A stretch of 64,000 bases of DNA from Chamaecrista fasciculata (taxonomy: Eukaryota > Streptophyta > Magnoliopsida > Fabales > Fabaceae): positions 26,489 to 90,488 of the forward strand of contig QANZ01054389.1 of assembly GCA_003254925.1 (NCBI GenBank). Reading direction: 5' to 3'. The translations under genes and the position numbers were made by a program. The stretch's first letter is position 1. Every line of letters begins with the position of its first letter. The notes beneath the pieces were generated by a model. That model had not been told where the DNA came from and did not search any database. It saw only the letters and a list, made by a program, of their open reading frames with translations. Of this stretch, positions 1-11,690 are shown one piece after another.

Positions 1-1578
1 ACCCAATTTTACCAAACACACACACCTGCATGAGCATCCTGATACATTAAAGAGTTGTCAAAGTCTAAAGAAAAGGAACTTAAATCCATCCTTCTCTATG
101 TGAATCAAGGTAGACAAAGGCGAAAGGAGCCAGCCTCCAAAAACGACTTAACCTAGAGAGGCTTAAAAAGCACTAACCCAAGCATAGCAAGCCACTATAA
201 TAGGGAAAAAGAATGCTAGAAATATGCTAAATGAACAAAAATAAAAAGATGTAAGTTTGTAACAACACTTGACGTATAAATGAACTATTCTAAGTTTTAA
301 CATAATAATCACCAAGTCACTATCATCAGCTAAATATTAAACCATTTTGATTCATACGTCTAAACCCTCAATAATAACAACCTAAACATCTAATAACCAA
401 AATCATATCCATTACTCAATGAATTATTGGGCTGGGCTTCCTATTTGAAGGATCAGGCTTCCTACTTGTTTGGCTTGGGCTGCGCTTTTTCACTTTTCTA
501 TGCATATTTCACTAAGGAGCCAAAGGCACTTGCATTTCCAAACAAAAAGACTGACCTAAATGGTGCCTGGCTGAACCCAGCATCTCTCATGGTACAGGAG
601 ACGCTGGGTACAGATAGCGCCTTGCCTTAGCAACTGCGCCTTTGACAACACTGATGTGAATATTTCAAAAATAAAAAAAAAATTACTAAAAAAAAACTCG
701 CTTACATAAAAAAAAAAAAAAAAANNNNNNNNNNNNNNNNNNNNNNNNNNNNNNAAAAAAAAAAAAAAAACTGTCATCAAATCCTAACCAACCATAAAAC
801 CGAGCCAACACCAGAAACCCACAAAACAAGAACAATTGGGATCGAAATCCTAAACCTTAAGTTCTTTCCCTTCTGCAAATAAATGAAACAGAAATTAATG
901 AGCTAAAACAAAGAGTAAAATAATTTATCATAAATCTATATTAACATTTTCCAAAGGATATTTGCAAATATGGGCAGACTCGTAAACAGAAGTACAGAAC
1001 TATGCCTTAAAGGTAAAACATCACATTTGCATCAAACTTCGATCAAAACACTCCATACAGATATTGCTAACCCCCAAAGTTATGTGGAAGTTAGCATTCC
1101 CCATGAATGCATGCAAAAATGGCATAAAGCCAACTAAAAGAGACATCTCATCAACAAGGATTAATCCCAATAAGTGGTCCATGGTGATGGAAAAACAACA
1201 GGTTTACTTCACTGAAAAATAATTAACAAATACAATGTACTCCAAGCCTCAAAACATTACAATAAGCAAACAAAGGAGATTCACTTCGACATGTGAATAC
1301 AACATAATCTGTATAATCCACTTAGTTAAGTGTAGAAAATAGACTTGAAAGAAAGCAAATAATTTACTTTATAGGAAGTACAACCTAAAATTAAAAAAAA
1401 AAAAGGAAAATAAAATATCTTAGAGACATCAGTGAGGAGACTTCTTTTACACTTTATAATTAGCAGGTCAGGTCTAGGCCAGAAAACAAGATTAACAATA
1501 TTTGATTACATGTATGTACTTGACCATGTATATTTGCGTTCAGAAATTATACAACACAGTATGGCATTGAAAACTTAC
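1..1578 (-). other. Intron 2 of the HUA2-like gene (continues off window)
   Basis: No exon of the HUA2-like family is readable here on the minus strand. The stretch is AT-rich with homopolymer A tracts. Around 425-650 is a more GC-rich patch that reads open for 67 codons on the plus strand but resembles no protein I know; it looks like a repeat remnant. A 30-base gap (725-754) sits inside a poly-A tract. Confidence 0.5.
725..754. other. Assembly gap in poly-A tract
   Basis: Thirty N flanked on both sides by long runs of A, so the gap probably reflects an unresolved homopolymer. Confidence 0.99.
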
Positions 1579-2544
1579 ATCTGTTGGGTTCCAAAGAAGT
1601 AAACAAGAACTTTCTTCCAATCAGCGGAGTAACCCCATTTCTCTGGCTCACTTACCTGTGCCAAGCAAATAACTTGATAAGCCACGTGAAATCTCTAAAA
1701 CAATTAAACAATCAATAAGAAAAAAAAAAACGAAAAGAAACCTGAACATAGGCTAAATATAATAATAAAGAAGATTGCACATAGTCATAGAAAGAGAAGG
1801 GACATATACCCCTCTCTCTAGCATCTTAAGTAAGTCAATTCTTTCACATTCCTACTTGTTTATTTCCTTCCCGCCCTGGAAAGGGGAAGATGAGCAAGTA
1901 AAATTGCTTCAGGGAATTTGGATTATTGTCTCCAGCCGCTACTCTCAGAAATCATTGTTCCTGAAAGAAGAGGATACATGCCTCTCCAACCGAAGAAAAG
2001 AAACAAATTTTCAATCCTTAATTTCGCCCAATTCAAGGCTTTACCTTGTACTTTTGGCTAAATATCTCTACAAAATTGCCATGGTCCAACCAAGAAGCGA
2101 ACAAAATCTAGATATGAGGATGTAAAATGGTGGGAAAACTGGGAATCCTCCTCAACCATCTACTGTCTGAATCAATTTCACACCCATTAAGACATAAGCC
2201 CAAAACAAGTTTTAAAATAAAACCTCGCCCAGTTCAATTCAAGATCTTGAAAGCAAGAAGACCCTTAAAATGTGCCAAAACACAATACTAAAGTCTAGAA
2301 AAAAGCAAAAACTCAGAATAAAGCAACATGCAATCCAAGACAATAATAAAAAAGATATTCTAAATAGTACAGTAAGCCGAAAAATAGGTGATTTTACTAG
2401 AAATTGGAAAGTAGCTCGTACCGTGGCAGGCCAAGCAGGGAAGCCTTTTACTTTAGCAAGAACAAGATCGCCGACCTTCCATTGGCGGCGAGCAGCGGCA
2501 GCAGCAGCGGCTTTGCTAGCGCCCTTTCTGCGACTAGGTGCCAT
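1579..2544 (-). CDS. HUA2-like PWWP-domain protein, first two coding exons (partial)
   Basis: Coding exon 1 (2422-2544, 41 codons) starts MAPSRRKGASK, then an alanine run and GDLVLAKVKGFPAWPAT, the N-terminal half of a PWWP domain. Exon 2 (1579-1655) continues VSEPEKWGYSADWKK and ends VYFFGTQQ plus two bases of an Ile codon. Both introns have GT-AG ends (donor GTACGAG after exon 1, donor GTAAGT after exon 2) and phase is kept. This order and wording match plant HUA2 and HUA2-LIKE (HULK) proteins, which bind chromatin through PWWP, act in pre-mRNA processing (CID domain in the C-terminal half) and affect flowering. No further exon was found in 1-1578, so the next intron is longer than 1.5 kb and most of the gene lies left of the window. 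5' UTR probably 2545 to about 2790. Identification of family is firm; which HULK paralogue is not. Confidence 0.88.
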
Positions 2545-3024
2545 AAGAGGAAGCCGCCTCAGCTATAGTAGAATGAGAGCAAGTGATTTGAAGTGAAGCG
2601 AATAGCCAGACTCAGCTCTATGCCAAAATCGCTCAAGAATGGAACGGCTTGGCACTCTGTGGGATTTGCAAACAAAATTCGCAGGCATTGAAACACCTAA
2701 GGTCCACAAATGAAGAGAGGAGATGATGGAGAGACCAGAGTGGGGGAGATAGAAACCCTAATTTGAGTGAGGAAAAGAAAAAAGAGAGACGGTCAGAGAG
2801 TTGAAGAGATTTTGTGAAACAAGTGGTGTCACAGAGATATGTGTTGGTTAGGTGTGTAGAAGCTAGGGTGCGCAGGGAGTGTGGGTTTTCTTGCTCTTCG
2901 ACTGGGCTAACGTGCGCTTTTTGGAGTGGCTCAGCTACGGCTGCATTATTTCATCCAGGCCATTAATTTAATTTAAAAGTCAACAAATAAATTGTTAGTC
3001 AACACATCTAATGATTAATAATTA

Positions 3025-3428
3025 CTCCCTCCGTCCCTTTTTATTTGCTTCATTGCAGAACTTTTTTTGTCCCTTTTTATCTGCTTTGTTATGAAATCAA
3101 GAGGTCATCAATGAACTTTTTTACCATTTTATCCCTATTTAATATTATAGTCATAATGGACGATTTGACTTTTGGTAGAGAATTATTTTGGGGTTCTGTA
3201 GTAATCAATTGGAGTAGGTTTCATAAAAAAATTGTGAGAGTATTTAAATTAGTTGGAGGAATTTAATTTTTGAAATATGAGCATTAAATTGATGATATAA
3301 TTAAGTCTAATTTAATAAGGGTAATATAGTCTTTTTATTTTAGATTTTACATTAACTTTAGTGATTTAATCATTTTATTAGTTTGTGTGCAACAACCTTA
3401 AAAAGCAGATAAAAAGGGACGGAGGGAG
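3025..3428. mobile_element. Stowaway-type (Tc1/mariner) MITE
   Basis: Terminal inverted repeats start CTCCCTCCGTCCC on the left and end GGGACGGAGGGAG on the right, followed inward by matching TTTTTAT-type sequence (TTTTTATCTGC near both ends). The dinucleotide TA lies directly outside each end (3023-3024 and 3429-3430), as expected for Stowaway elements. Length about 404 bp, no coding capacity, AT-rich interior. The CTCCCTCCGTCCC tip is a well-known plant Stowaway signature. Confidence 0.88.
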
Positions 3429-3564
3429 TAATACTTAAGAAAAATTTTAGCAAACATAATTGGGTTGATCCATTTCCGAAACTTTGTTCTTTCTCTCTCA
3501 AATCTCAATTATTCAATTTCATACTCCCCTAACAGTGTGCACGTGACCGACCTAGAGTCCTAAA

Positions 3565-4079
3565 TAGGGGTGTCAAAACAGGTTGGTCCGCCCAGGCCCG
3601 CGATGGGCCCGCCTCTTAGCAAGCTGGGGCGGGCCAGCCTGTTTAAAAACGGGCTTCGCACACGCTGCCCGCAAACCGCCCATCAAAGCCCGCGGGCTAA
3701 ACGGGCCGGTCCGCGGGCTTTTTTTTTTGTTCATAGGCTTTTTTTTTTCTAAAACTGTATTTTTTTCAGGCTAAAACTGTTTTTATTTTTGCCAACAGGC
3801 CAAAAACAATTTTGTGCCAAATATGTATTTTTTTTTACAAAACTGTTTTTTTTACTATCTAGTGCAGATTTTTTTTTGTTCATAGGCCCATTTTTTTTGT
3901 TAAAAAACACAAGCCCGTTTAGGCTCGCGGGTAGCCCGCCCCGTACCCATTTAGCCCGCGGGCTAAATGGGCCAGCCCATTTAAGCCCGCATTTAAACGG
4001 GCTTATATTTTATAGCCCAATACTGCCCATTTAGCGGCCGGGCCGGGCCCGCGGGCTTGAGCCCAATTTGACATCCCTA
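3565..4079. mobile_element. hAT-type non-autonomous element (MITE), 515 bp
   Basis: Ends are TAGGGGTGTCAAA and TTTGACATCCCTA, an inverted pair typical of hAT MITEs. An 8-bp target site duplication, GTCCTAAA, is perfect on both sides (3557-3564 and 4080-4087), the length used by hAT transposases. The interior is a set of repeated GC-rich words (GGGCCCGC, AAACGGGC) alternating with T-tracts and can fold back. It has no transposase, so any movement needed an enzyme in trans. Confidence 0.92.
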
Positions 4080-4087
4080 GTCCTAAA

Positions 4088-6409
4088 CTATTTTTTTCGG
4101 GTCAAAAAAGTCCTAAACTATTCAATCACTCCTTTTTGGGTATTTAACAGACTTTTTTCTTTCTTTTTTTTTTTGGTACGACTGGGCTAAGTGAGTTATA
4201 TTTTGCTCATTTTGTCTATTATGTCGAGGATCCTCAAGGCCCATTAATTAGCCCAAATCAATCAAGTTACTTTTAGACCTTGGTGAATAAGCCCACGTTT
4301 GGCATTAATTCTTTGTAATGGGCAATACGAGGAGTGTCCAGATAAAATTAAGCTTTGGGTTGGGAGTTGCAAGGCAAAGTGAAAGGAGTTGAGAGATTTG
4401 AAGGAAAAAAGAGAATGAAAAAAAAAATTAAAGTAATTACTATTTAATTTGTTGTGTTCAGATGTTTGAAGGTTGATGACGATCCGTTAACCTTGACGTC
4501 CTCAAGCTCTCTACACAAGACACTCCAATGGGGGTCTAGTCCCCAGTAGAGCTTCTAAAACCTAAGTAAGTATGTTAGCAGAATAACGATATATGAAATC
4601 ATTGGTTGGTTCATACCTGGGCGAATCTTTTAGATTTGCTATGTAGGCAATCATTGCTTATAAGTTTGTTGCATATGGTGGGTTTCCTAATGTTCGTGCT
4701 CCTCCACTACCTATGGTCCCAACGGCTCTAATGCTGACGCTTACAAGTCTTAGGGATTTTTGACCATTTAACTCTTGTTAAGCTTCTCGTTTGTGCGATG
4801 ACTTTTGGGCCCTTTATGCTTATTGGGTTGTGCTATATTAATTAGGCCTATTGGGCATACTCTATCAGAAGTAAACACCATAAGATTAAATTATTAGTCA
4901 ATTGTATTTATATTTCTTGTTCGGTTTTGCTGATTTGAGACATTATAGCTCCAAAATAAAAACTTGCCCTCGGTTGAACTTATTGTTTCTAAATAAAATT
5001 AATTATCTAATCATGTTTTCAAAAATCGATGGCATAAATAAAATTCTTTTAAAAACAGGTGCAAGAGTACCATAAATAGAGGCAACACATACTTATAGCA
5101 GAAGTCAAAAGAACAAGAAGATCTATATCATAACTTCAACAGACCTATGATGAAGTTGGGAAACCTTGAGAAAAACGTGCAGGCTTCAAGAATAACCTGT
5201 TAAAAAGTAAAATAGGGAAGGGTCCTGGTCGACTTTCTTTGACAATCAAGCTATTATGTGTTTCAAAGTAAATAAATATATGATTTACGAATGAGTAGAA
5301 TGTACCTCATAATTAGAGTCTGGAGAGATAAGTGTTTATACAGAAAGATTCATCAAGAAAAGTAGGTATAATAACGGTTTGAGATGGTAATTGAATTTTC
5401 GGGATTTTCAAGAACGATCATACAAATAAAAATGAAAAATTGTGGATACAGACTATTATGTTCATCGCCCAAAAGACAATTTGAGGTCGCTCAACATGTG
5501 CATATATATAACCATCTAACTAGTAAGTTTTTGCATTTCACAGTCTCATCAATAATCATGTTGTGTCATTAATCACTGTCAAACCATATTATCTATTGAA
5601 CTATCACTTCATTCAAACTCCCCACCCCCATGCAATTGTTTGTTTACATCAGTTAAACTTTGAGCAGATTTATATAGATGTGTTAATTATATATGATTTT
5701 AGAGTATCATAATCCATAATCTTATAAAATTATATAGTAAAATAAGACATGATATAAGATAATTAATGATACTTTTTTTTTTTAAAAAAAAGTAAATGAC
5801 ATTTTCTTTTGTACTATTATTTAAAACTACAATAAGAATACTATTTTTCATGATCTAATTCACACCTCTATATATATATGCACAAAAAGTCATTAATAAT
5901 TGTAATACTTTTTGTACAATAATTATGATTATAAATTAAAAAAACCAAATATATATCTAATGCATAACTTGTTAATCTTAAAAGCCCCATATCCAAAAAA
6001 GACATCCACTGATCTCATAAAAGATGGAATGATCGATGTGCTTGTCTGCAACTCAAATTTATATTAGAAAACTAAGAATATATAATAGGTATTGAGCTTA
6101 TTTGAAAAAAGTTAAATGAATTATTACGATTAAAACTCATCATACTTAGGGGCCAATCCACTTAATGAAAAGTTGTCCTTATCTACCAATAACCTCGATA
6201 TGATATATATATCTGATATTACAAAAGTAGTCAATCTTCGACCATGTCAAGTATCCTTTCCTACCTAATATTGCCTGGTGATCAAACCTGAATCCCAATG
6301 CGTAAGAGTGCACGAAATAGAGAAGTACTATATTTTTAAAAAAAAAAACGAAGTTTAAAGCTTAACTAATTAACTCTGGCCTCATGGCCTAATTACGAGT
6401 TACGACGGA
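4088..6409. other. Intergenic, no gene seen
   Basis: AT-rich sequence with short ORFs only. The part from about 4440 to 4870 has a different, less AT-rich texture that suggests an old repeat, but I could not assign it. The right part (5600-6400) is very AT-rich up to the CACTA end. Confidence 0.5.
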
Positions 6410-7880
6410 CACTACAAAAAACACGCTGGTTAACTACGGTAATTTTACTACGCTTACAAAAAGCGTTCCTAATAACTTGTGAAACCTCTCATTTGCCACA
6501 TTAATGTTTCACCGTAGCAACTCAATATTGTACCGTGGCAAATATTGGCTCCAGCTATTTTATCCTCTCCCTCCAATTTTTTTTAATTCATTATTAAAAT
6601 TTCCCTCCATACTTGTGTTATCTCCCTCCACGCCGAATCCCTAATCTCCAAAACTGTGCCTCACTGCATATCATTCACTGAAGCCGAAAGCATAGTGGTT
6701 CGAAGCTTCGACCGACGGCGACGACGACGATTCAGCGTCAACAAGCTCCGACCAGTAGCGATTCATAGGAAAAGGTGAAAGCGCCAAGGAAATCAAAAGC
6801 AAAGCGAGCGGAATCCCTTATGCGGTATGCTTTTTGTGCTTTTATTTTTCCCTAACCCCTCTTTCATCTCTATCTTTTTTTAGATTCTCCAGTTGGACTC
6901 TGTAATGAAAGAATTTCTTTGGGATTTTCCACACCATTAGGCTCAATGTTCTGTACAATCTGATGATGCTTCTAAACTATATATATATATATACATATCG
7001 TCAATGTTTCTAACGAGAGCATACACAAACCGAAGCGAGGGGATTTTATTTTTCTACTGGGAGGCTTCGCTTCAGCAAGAATAGGATAGCAGAGGAAGAG
7101 AATTCTTTACTCTTCTCATCCATTGAAACAGAAGCTACAAGGAAAAGAAAAGGGTAATTCTTTTTCTCTTCTCGGTTCTTTTTTATATTTTCCGTTTCTG
7201 TTTCTTGGATTATCTTTTTTTTAGGAATTTTTCATTGTGTTTGTGTTTAGTGTAGCATTCCTTTCAATCTATCACCTGACATTGTTGTGTTTGATCTGCA
7301 AAAGTTAGTCTATTAAAATAAACTCTTACTTATTTGTGTTCAGCCAGTGCCTGGAAGGTGTTTGCTAAAATGTCCCAATGAGATTTTGTTGCTTCTCTTT
7401 TCTCTCGAAAACTAAATCTAGAATTTTGTTTTGATTTGATTTGGGTGTGTATATAGAATTGTTATTAATAATTTGCTTGTTTTTTTGTCATTGAGGAATT
7501 CTGATCGGTTTTGTCAACATTTTTCCATGAAGTTTTTTATATCAGAAACCCTATTTTGACCTAATGACCATTTGGACATGTTTTCAAGCATTTTCTTATG
7601 TTTTTACTTGTGTTTCTGCTGTCCAAGATCCCCATTCTATTTTGGCTTCCTTTTGGACATGTTTTTAAACATTTTCTATTGTATTCACAAGTGTTTTTTG
7701 CTATCTAAAATGCCCATTGTGTTTTAACTTCGTTTTGGACATTTTTTCTAGCCTCTTTGAACTCTTTTTCACACATTTTCACATATGTAAACTGTAAAGA
7801 CTCATTTTGGTTGGTTGTATGCATATTTAATTTTCTACTTGAACTTATTTTCATGCCTTTTCTATTGCATTTGCATGTGT

Positions 7881-7996
7881 TAAGTATCAAAGTTCTGTTT
7901 CTCATTTTTAAGTATCAAAGTTATGTTTCTCTCACTTTTAAGTATCAAAGTTCTGTCTCTCTCACTTTTAAGTATCAAAGTTCTGTCTCTCTAACT
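7881..7996 (+). repeat. Short tandem repeat, four units of 28-30 bp
   Basis: The word TAAGTATCAAAG recurs at 7881, 7909, 7939 and 7969, each followed by TT(C/A)TGT and a CT-rich tail. The last two units are nearly identical. It lies inside the CACTA element. Confidence 0.85.
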
Positions 7997-8633
7997 TATT
8001 TTTCTGCTTTTGTTCTTGATTTAGCTAGAAGTAGAACATTTCATGTAGGCTTGTTTACTGTAATTTATATGAATTAAAAACTTGGAGGAACTTGGGTCTT
8101 ATTTATTGAGATAGTTTGTACCATATTTCATTCAATGTATTGCAGATGACAGCTTATTTATGTTTTTTATTACATAACTCAGTTCTGATAGTAGTAATTT
8201 TAAAATAATAACATTTAGGATGCAACTCTAGATAAGAGAAAAGTAAATATTCTCCTTAATAAGAAAGGATAGCAAACTATTTATTGAAATCATTGTGTTG
8301 TTTATGCTTGTTGCTTCTTGGTCTAATTATGGTTCAGCTGATGCAGCCTTTACCTTATCATTTGTAATTACGTAAATTGGATATGTTAAACATTAGGTTT
8401 ACTTCTGTTTGGGGGACAAGCTTATTCTATTTCGATCAAAGTTTTTGTAAGCGTTGTGGTGAATGTGGCTTTAAGAATTCTCTACCCAAATGACTCTTTG
8501 ATTGATTAATATTTTTGTTGGTACTTGAAAGATTTATTCAGCTTTGAAATCAACTAATAAGCATGCTCTTTATTACTTTGAACCACAAACTATTTTTCCG
8601 AAGTTAGTAATGAGACACTAATTTCTTTTATAG

Positions 8634-8840
8634 GTTAAAATTTCAGAGAATCTAGCATATCAAGAATGTGTAGCTAAAAGAAGACTACTATCTCTAGTGG
8701 CAATGCACTTCAAAATTGTGCTAATAAAGAGTTAATGGAGAAAGTAAATGCCTTAGAGGAAACCAAGGGATAACTTTCACAACACAAGCTAAGTTTAACA
8801 CTCTTTACAAGTTCTTACAAGATAAGTTTGCCTCGGTTCC
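8634..8840 (+). pseudogene. Degenerate duplicate of the CACTA ORF's last exon
   Basis: This stretch matches the last exon at 12514-12840 in pieces: both start with an acceptor-like TAG then G(T/C)TAAAATTTCAG and share TCTAGTGGCAATGCAC, TCACAA and CTCTTTACAAGTTCTTACA. The middle of the exon (the part coding GRVRG and flanks) is missing here and the frame is interrupted, including a TAA soon after the central match. It sits upstream of the better preserved exons, so it is a rearranged internal copy and not an alternative exon. Confidence 0.75.
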
Positions 8841-9911
8841 ATCCTAGCTAGTAATTAGTTGTAATTAGTTGTAACACTCTTTCCATAACACTCTTTATTA
8901 TGGAAAGATGTTTATGAAACTTCTTAATTAGTTGTACTATCTACCCTTTTTTTTGTATACTTTGCATATGGAAGACAATCTAATTTTCATTTATTGTTGA
9001 ATTATTTATGTTATTGAAAATTTTGTGATGAAAGCATTCTTGTTTAGTTCAAAACTATCTTCTAATGAGTTATATGCAGAAAATGGAGAGAAAGAGAAAG
9101 AATTCAGGAGAAGCCTTGCTGGAGGACCTTAGGAGCCAAGAAGGGTTTGATACTAGTAGCCCAAATGAAGTTGAAGTTGTAGATCAAGTTGATACTCCAC
9201 ATCTTGCAGATCAAGCTTCTGATGAAATTGAATTTTTGCCAAAAGAAAAAGATGATCCCTTGCTGGTTTATATAATAGGTGAACATAAGCTTTTTAAATT
9301 AGTCATTTTAGCTAAACTTTTATCTTTGATATTTTAACTTTGCTTTATTTTGTATCGTATATGCATAGACACTACTACTGAAGTGAAAATATGCCGGAAA
9401 GTGACAGCAAAGGAGGTTTGGCAAAAGGCTAGGAATTTGAAGATTAAGATGGACCTCAATAGTAATGGGCATGGAAATGACAATGCTTCAAATTTGCTTG
9501 TGAGATTTTTAGGCAAAATTTCTCGAACTTCGACACTTTGTCCTATACATATTGAAAATTGGCATTTTATGCCAAAAGACAAAAAGGCCCAACAATGGAA
9601 ATTGGTAGAGGTAACAATGTGGATCTTTTTATTCTTTTTTCTTTTTATAAATAAATCCATCATCTCCTTATAGTTACATGTTACAAACTAACTTTGGATT
9701 CAATAATGTGTTAAGGATCATTTCTTATTTGACTATGCTGCTGGATGTAAATGGGTAATGAGCACATTGGGTGATAGATTGAAATCTTACAAATATCAGT
9801 TAAGATGTAAGTACTTCACCCGCTTCAATACCATAGAGGATTTACTTGCAAATCGTCCTCCCATTGTGGATAGTGTTGATTGGTCAGCTTTTGTACGTCA
9901 TTATAAAGGTC

Positions 9912-10785
9912 AAGTCTTCGGTATCTTTCAGGATTGTCAATTAGCTCCCCCTGTCCTCGATAAAGCTTGACATTTGGATCCATCGGAGTATCAACTGGTT
10001 TGCAATTCATCATGCCTGTCTCTTTTAGTAAATCAAGGGCATACTTCCTTTGTGAAATAGCCACACCAGTACTGGACTGAGCAACCTCGATTCCCAGAAA
10101 ATATTTAAGCTTCCCCAAATCTTTAGTTTGGAAGTGAGCAGCCAGATGTTGCTTGAGTTGGGTAATACCTAACTCATCATTACCTGTGATAACAATGTCA
10201 TCCACATAGACAACTAGGTAAATGCACTTGCCTTTTGAGGTATGGCGAAAGAAAACCGAGTGATCAGCTTCACTACGAGTCATCCCAAAGTTTTGAATCA
10301 CAAAACTAAACCGGCCGAACCAAGCTCTCGGTGATTGCTTGAGTCCATAAAGAGAACGACGAAGTCGACATACTTTCCCATACTCCCCCTGAGCAACAAA
10401 GCCAGGTGGTTGCTCCATATAGACTTCCTCTTCCAACTCACCATGAAGGAAGGCATTCTTGATATCAAGCTGATAAAGTGGCCAGTGACGAATGGCCGCC
10501 ATGGATAAGAAGACACGAACGGAAGCAATTTTTGCAACAGGAGAGAATGTATCCCCATAGTCCAAGCCAAAGATTTGAGTATATCCTTTGGCCACCAACC
10601 GAGCCTTGAGTCTTTCAATCTGACCATCAGGACCAACTTTAACTGCATAGACCCATCTGCAACCAACCGGAGATTTTCCAAGAGGAAGTGGAACCAAATC
10701 CCATGTATTATTAGAATGCAAAGCAGCCATCTCATCAAGCATGGCTTTTCGCCAACCCGGATGTGCAAGAGCTTCATCGGTAGTC
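9912..10785 (-). mobile_element. Ty1/copia reverse transcriptase fragment
   Basis: On the minus strand an uninterrupted frame encodes a copia reverse transcriptase: KAMLDEMAALHSNNTWDLV, then ARLVAKGYTQ, the FSPVAK motif, the QLDIKNAFLHG motif, YGLKQSPRAW and the catalytic YVDD block. It ends abruptly after NPERYRRL near 9912, just before the part that usually follows (towards RNase H). Integrase and LTRs are not visible; the other side runs into the 905-base gap. Since the RT frame has no stop, the insertion is fairly young, or the join is an assembly artefact. Confidence 0.9.
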
Positions 10786-11690
10786 NNNNNNNNNNNNNNN
10801 NNNNNNNNNNNNNNNNNNNNNNNNNNNNNNNNNNNNNNNNNNNNNNNNNNNNNNNNNNNNNNNNNNNNNNNNNNNNNNNNNNNNNNNNNNNNNNNNNNNN
10901 NNNNNNNNNNNNNNNNNNNNNNNNNNNNNNNNNNNNNNNNNNNNNNNNNNNNNNNNNNNNNNNNNNNNNNNNNNNNNNNNNNNNNNNNNNNNNNNNNNNN
11001 NNNNNNNNNNNNNNNNNNNNNNNNNNNNNNNNNNNNNNNNNNNNNNNNNNNNNNNNNNNNNNNNNNNNNNNNNNNNNNNNNNNNNNNNNNNNNNNNNNNN
11101 NNNNNNNNNNNNNNNNNNNNNNNNNNNNNNNNNNNNNNNNNNNNNNNNNNNNNNNNNNNNNNNNNNNNNNNNNNNNNNNNNNNNNNNNNNNNNNNNNNNN
11201 NNNNNNNNNNNNNNNNNNNNNNNNNNNNNNNNNNNNNNNNNNNNNNNNNNNNNNNNNNNNNNNNNNNNNNNNNNNNNNNNNNNNNNNNNNNNNNNNNNNN
11301 NNNNNNNNNNNNNNNNNNNNNNNNNNNNNNNNNNNNNNNNNNNNNNNNNNNNNNNNNNNNNNNNNNNNNNNNNNNNNNNNNNNNNNNNNNNNNNNNNNNN
11401 NNNNNNNNNNNNNNNNNNNNNNNNNNNNNNNNNNNNNNNNNNNNNNNNNNNNNNNNNNNNNNNNNNNNNNNNNNNNNNNNNNNNNNNNNNNNNNNNNNNN
11501 NNNNNNNNNNNNNNNNNNNNNNNNNNNNNNNNNNNNNNNNNNNNNNNNNNNNNNNNNNNNNNNNNNNNNNNNNNNNNNNNNNNNNNNNNNNNNNNNNNNN
11601 NNNNNNNNNNNNNNNNNNNNNNNNNNNNNNNNNNNNNNNNNNNNNNNNNNNNNNNNNNNNNNNNNNNNNNNNNNNNNNNNNNNNNNNNNN
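10786..11690. other. Assembly gap (905 N)
   Basis: Run of N between the copia fragment and the resumption of CACTA sequence. A whole copia element is about 5 kb, so the true missing length may be greater than the N count. Confidence 0.99.

Noticed and set aside
427-630. Plus-strand 67-codon ORF
   Set aside because: Lies within an intron of the HUA2-like gene, matches no protein I know and resembles a repeat remnant.
2270-2596. Plus-strand 108-codon ORF
   Set aside because: It is antisense to the HUA2-like first exon, which has conserved PWWP sequence; a shadow frame.
7757-8077. Plus-strand ORF with repeated YQSSVSLT peptide
   Set aside because: The peptide repeat is only the translation of the 30-bp tandem DNA repeat inside the CACTA element; no homology.
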